From the NCBI GenBank assembly GCA_000434035.1, contig FR893520.1, forward strand, positions 3,747-15,983: a DNA stretch of 12,237 nucleotides. The letters run 5' to 3'. Positions 12,179 to 12,237 of the stretch are shown in pieces. The translations under genes and the position numbers were made by a program. Each line of letters begins with the position of its first letter. The stretch's first letter is position 1. The stretch is from Clostridium sp. CAG:452 (GTDB lineage: Bacteria > Bacillota > Clostridia > TANB77 > CAG-508). A model generated the notes under the pieces. That model ran no database searches and was not told the DNA's origin. It saw only the letters and a list, made by a program, of their open reading frames with translations.

Positions 12179-12229
12179 ACAAACAAAAAAACTACTAATC
12201 CAAAGAGGATTGGTAGTTTTTTCGTTTGT
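12179..12229 (+). terminator. Long hairpin terminator after the small peptide gene
   Basis: Bases 12179-12201 pair with 12207-12229 over nearly the whole length: ACAAAC with GTTTGT, an A-run with a T-run, and ACTACTAATCC with GGATTGGTAGT (one G-T wobble). There is one mismatch (12185 with 12223). A T-run lies at 12217-12222. The symmetric A/T arms allow it to act on both strands. Confidence 0.8.
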
Positions 12230-12237
12230 AGGGGTCG

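Noticed and set aside
1..12237. CRISPR array, prophage, toxin-antitoxin operon or restriction-type defence system.
   Set aside because: No spaced direct repeats, phage structural genes, nuclease motifs or two-protein toxin-antitoxin pair was found; only the short peptide at 12130 leaves a type I possibility.

Overview
The window reads as chromosomal DNA from a low-GC Gram-positive bacterium, most likely a member of the Clostridia and possibly an uncultured gut lineage. The grounds are an A/T-rich genome (codons dominated by AAA, TTA, ATA and GAA), strong AGGAGG-type ribosome binding sites, sigma-A-like promoters, compact intrinsic terminators, a cyclic-di-GMP-I riboswitch, a dockerin-bearing peptidoglycan hydrolase and a response regulator with a Spo0A-type DNA-binding domain. 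The genus cannot be fixed from this sequence alone.

Layout, left to right. (1) 1-1740: a uracil permease gene (uraA) behind a leader that carries its own promoter, a 35-codon U-rich open reading frame and an intrinsic terminator whose 5' arm overlaps that frame's stop codon. This arrangement resembles UTP-sensing attenuators such as pyrBI of enteric bacteria. (2) 1738-1876: a perfect 15-bp hairpin and an 88-nt three-stem inverted-repeat element. (3) 1904-4424: an ECF sigma factor overlapping by 8 nt a membrane-anchored protein that has a basic cytosolic head, one membrane helix and a large external beta-propeller domain. This is a plausible sigma and anti-sigma/sensor pair. (4) 4496-4645: a tiny Cys-rich membrane protein. 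(5) 4783-8034: a two-gene envelope operon with a secreted glucosaminidase carrying SH3 and dockerin domains, followed by a membrane-anchored Ig-like/cadherin-like protein. (6) 8087-8737, minus strand: a membrane-anchored DUF4230-like protein, with a divergently placed tRNA-Thr(CGT) next to it.

(7) 9033-9536: a 117-residue protein of unknown function with its own strong promoter and terminator. (8) 9535-10345: a c-di-GMP-I riboswitch in front of a single-pass membrane protein whose frame is broken by a +1 shift. (9) 10398-10835, minus strand: dtd, D-aminoacyl-tRNA deacylase. (10) 10946-11941: a Spo0A-like response regulator with a degenerate receiver C-terminus. (11) 11942-12229: a highly structured stretch ending in a 15-codon amphipathic peptide gene with a strong terminator. 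Its ribosome binding site can be sequestered by one hairpin and released by a competing one.

Many of the genes concern the cell surface or its regulation (ECF sigma with external propeller, peptidoglycan hydrolase, anchored adhesin-like protein, c-di-GMP-controlled membrane protein, Spo0A-like regulator). The rest are housekeeping genes (uraA, tRNA-Thr, dtd). No transposase, phage module, CRISPR array or defence system was seen. The most unusual material is regulatory RNA: the uraA leader attenuator, the frameshifted gene behind the c-di-GMP riboswitch, and the switch-like leader of the 15-residue peptide.
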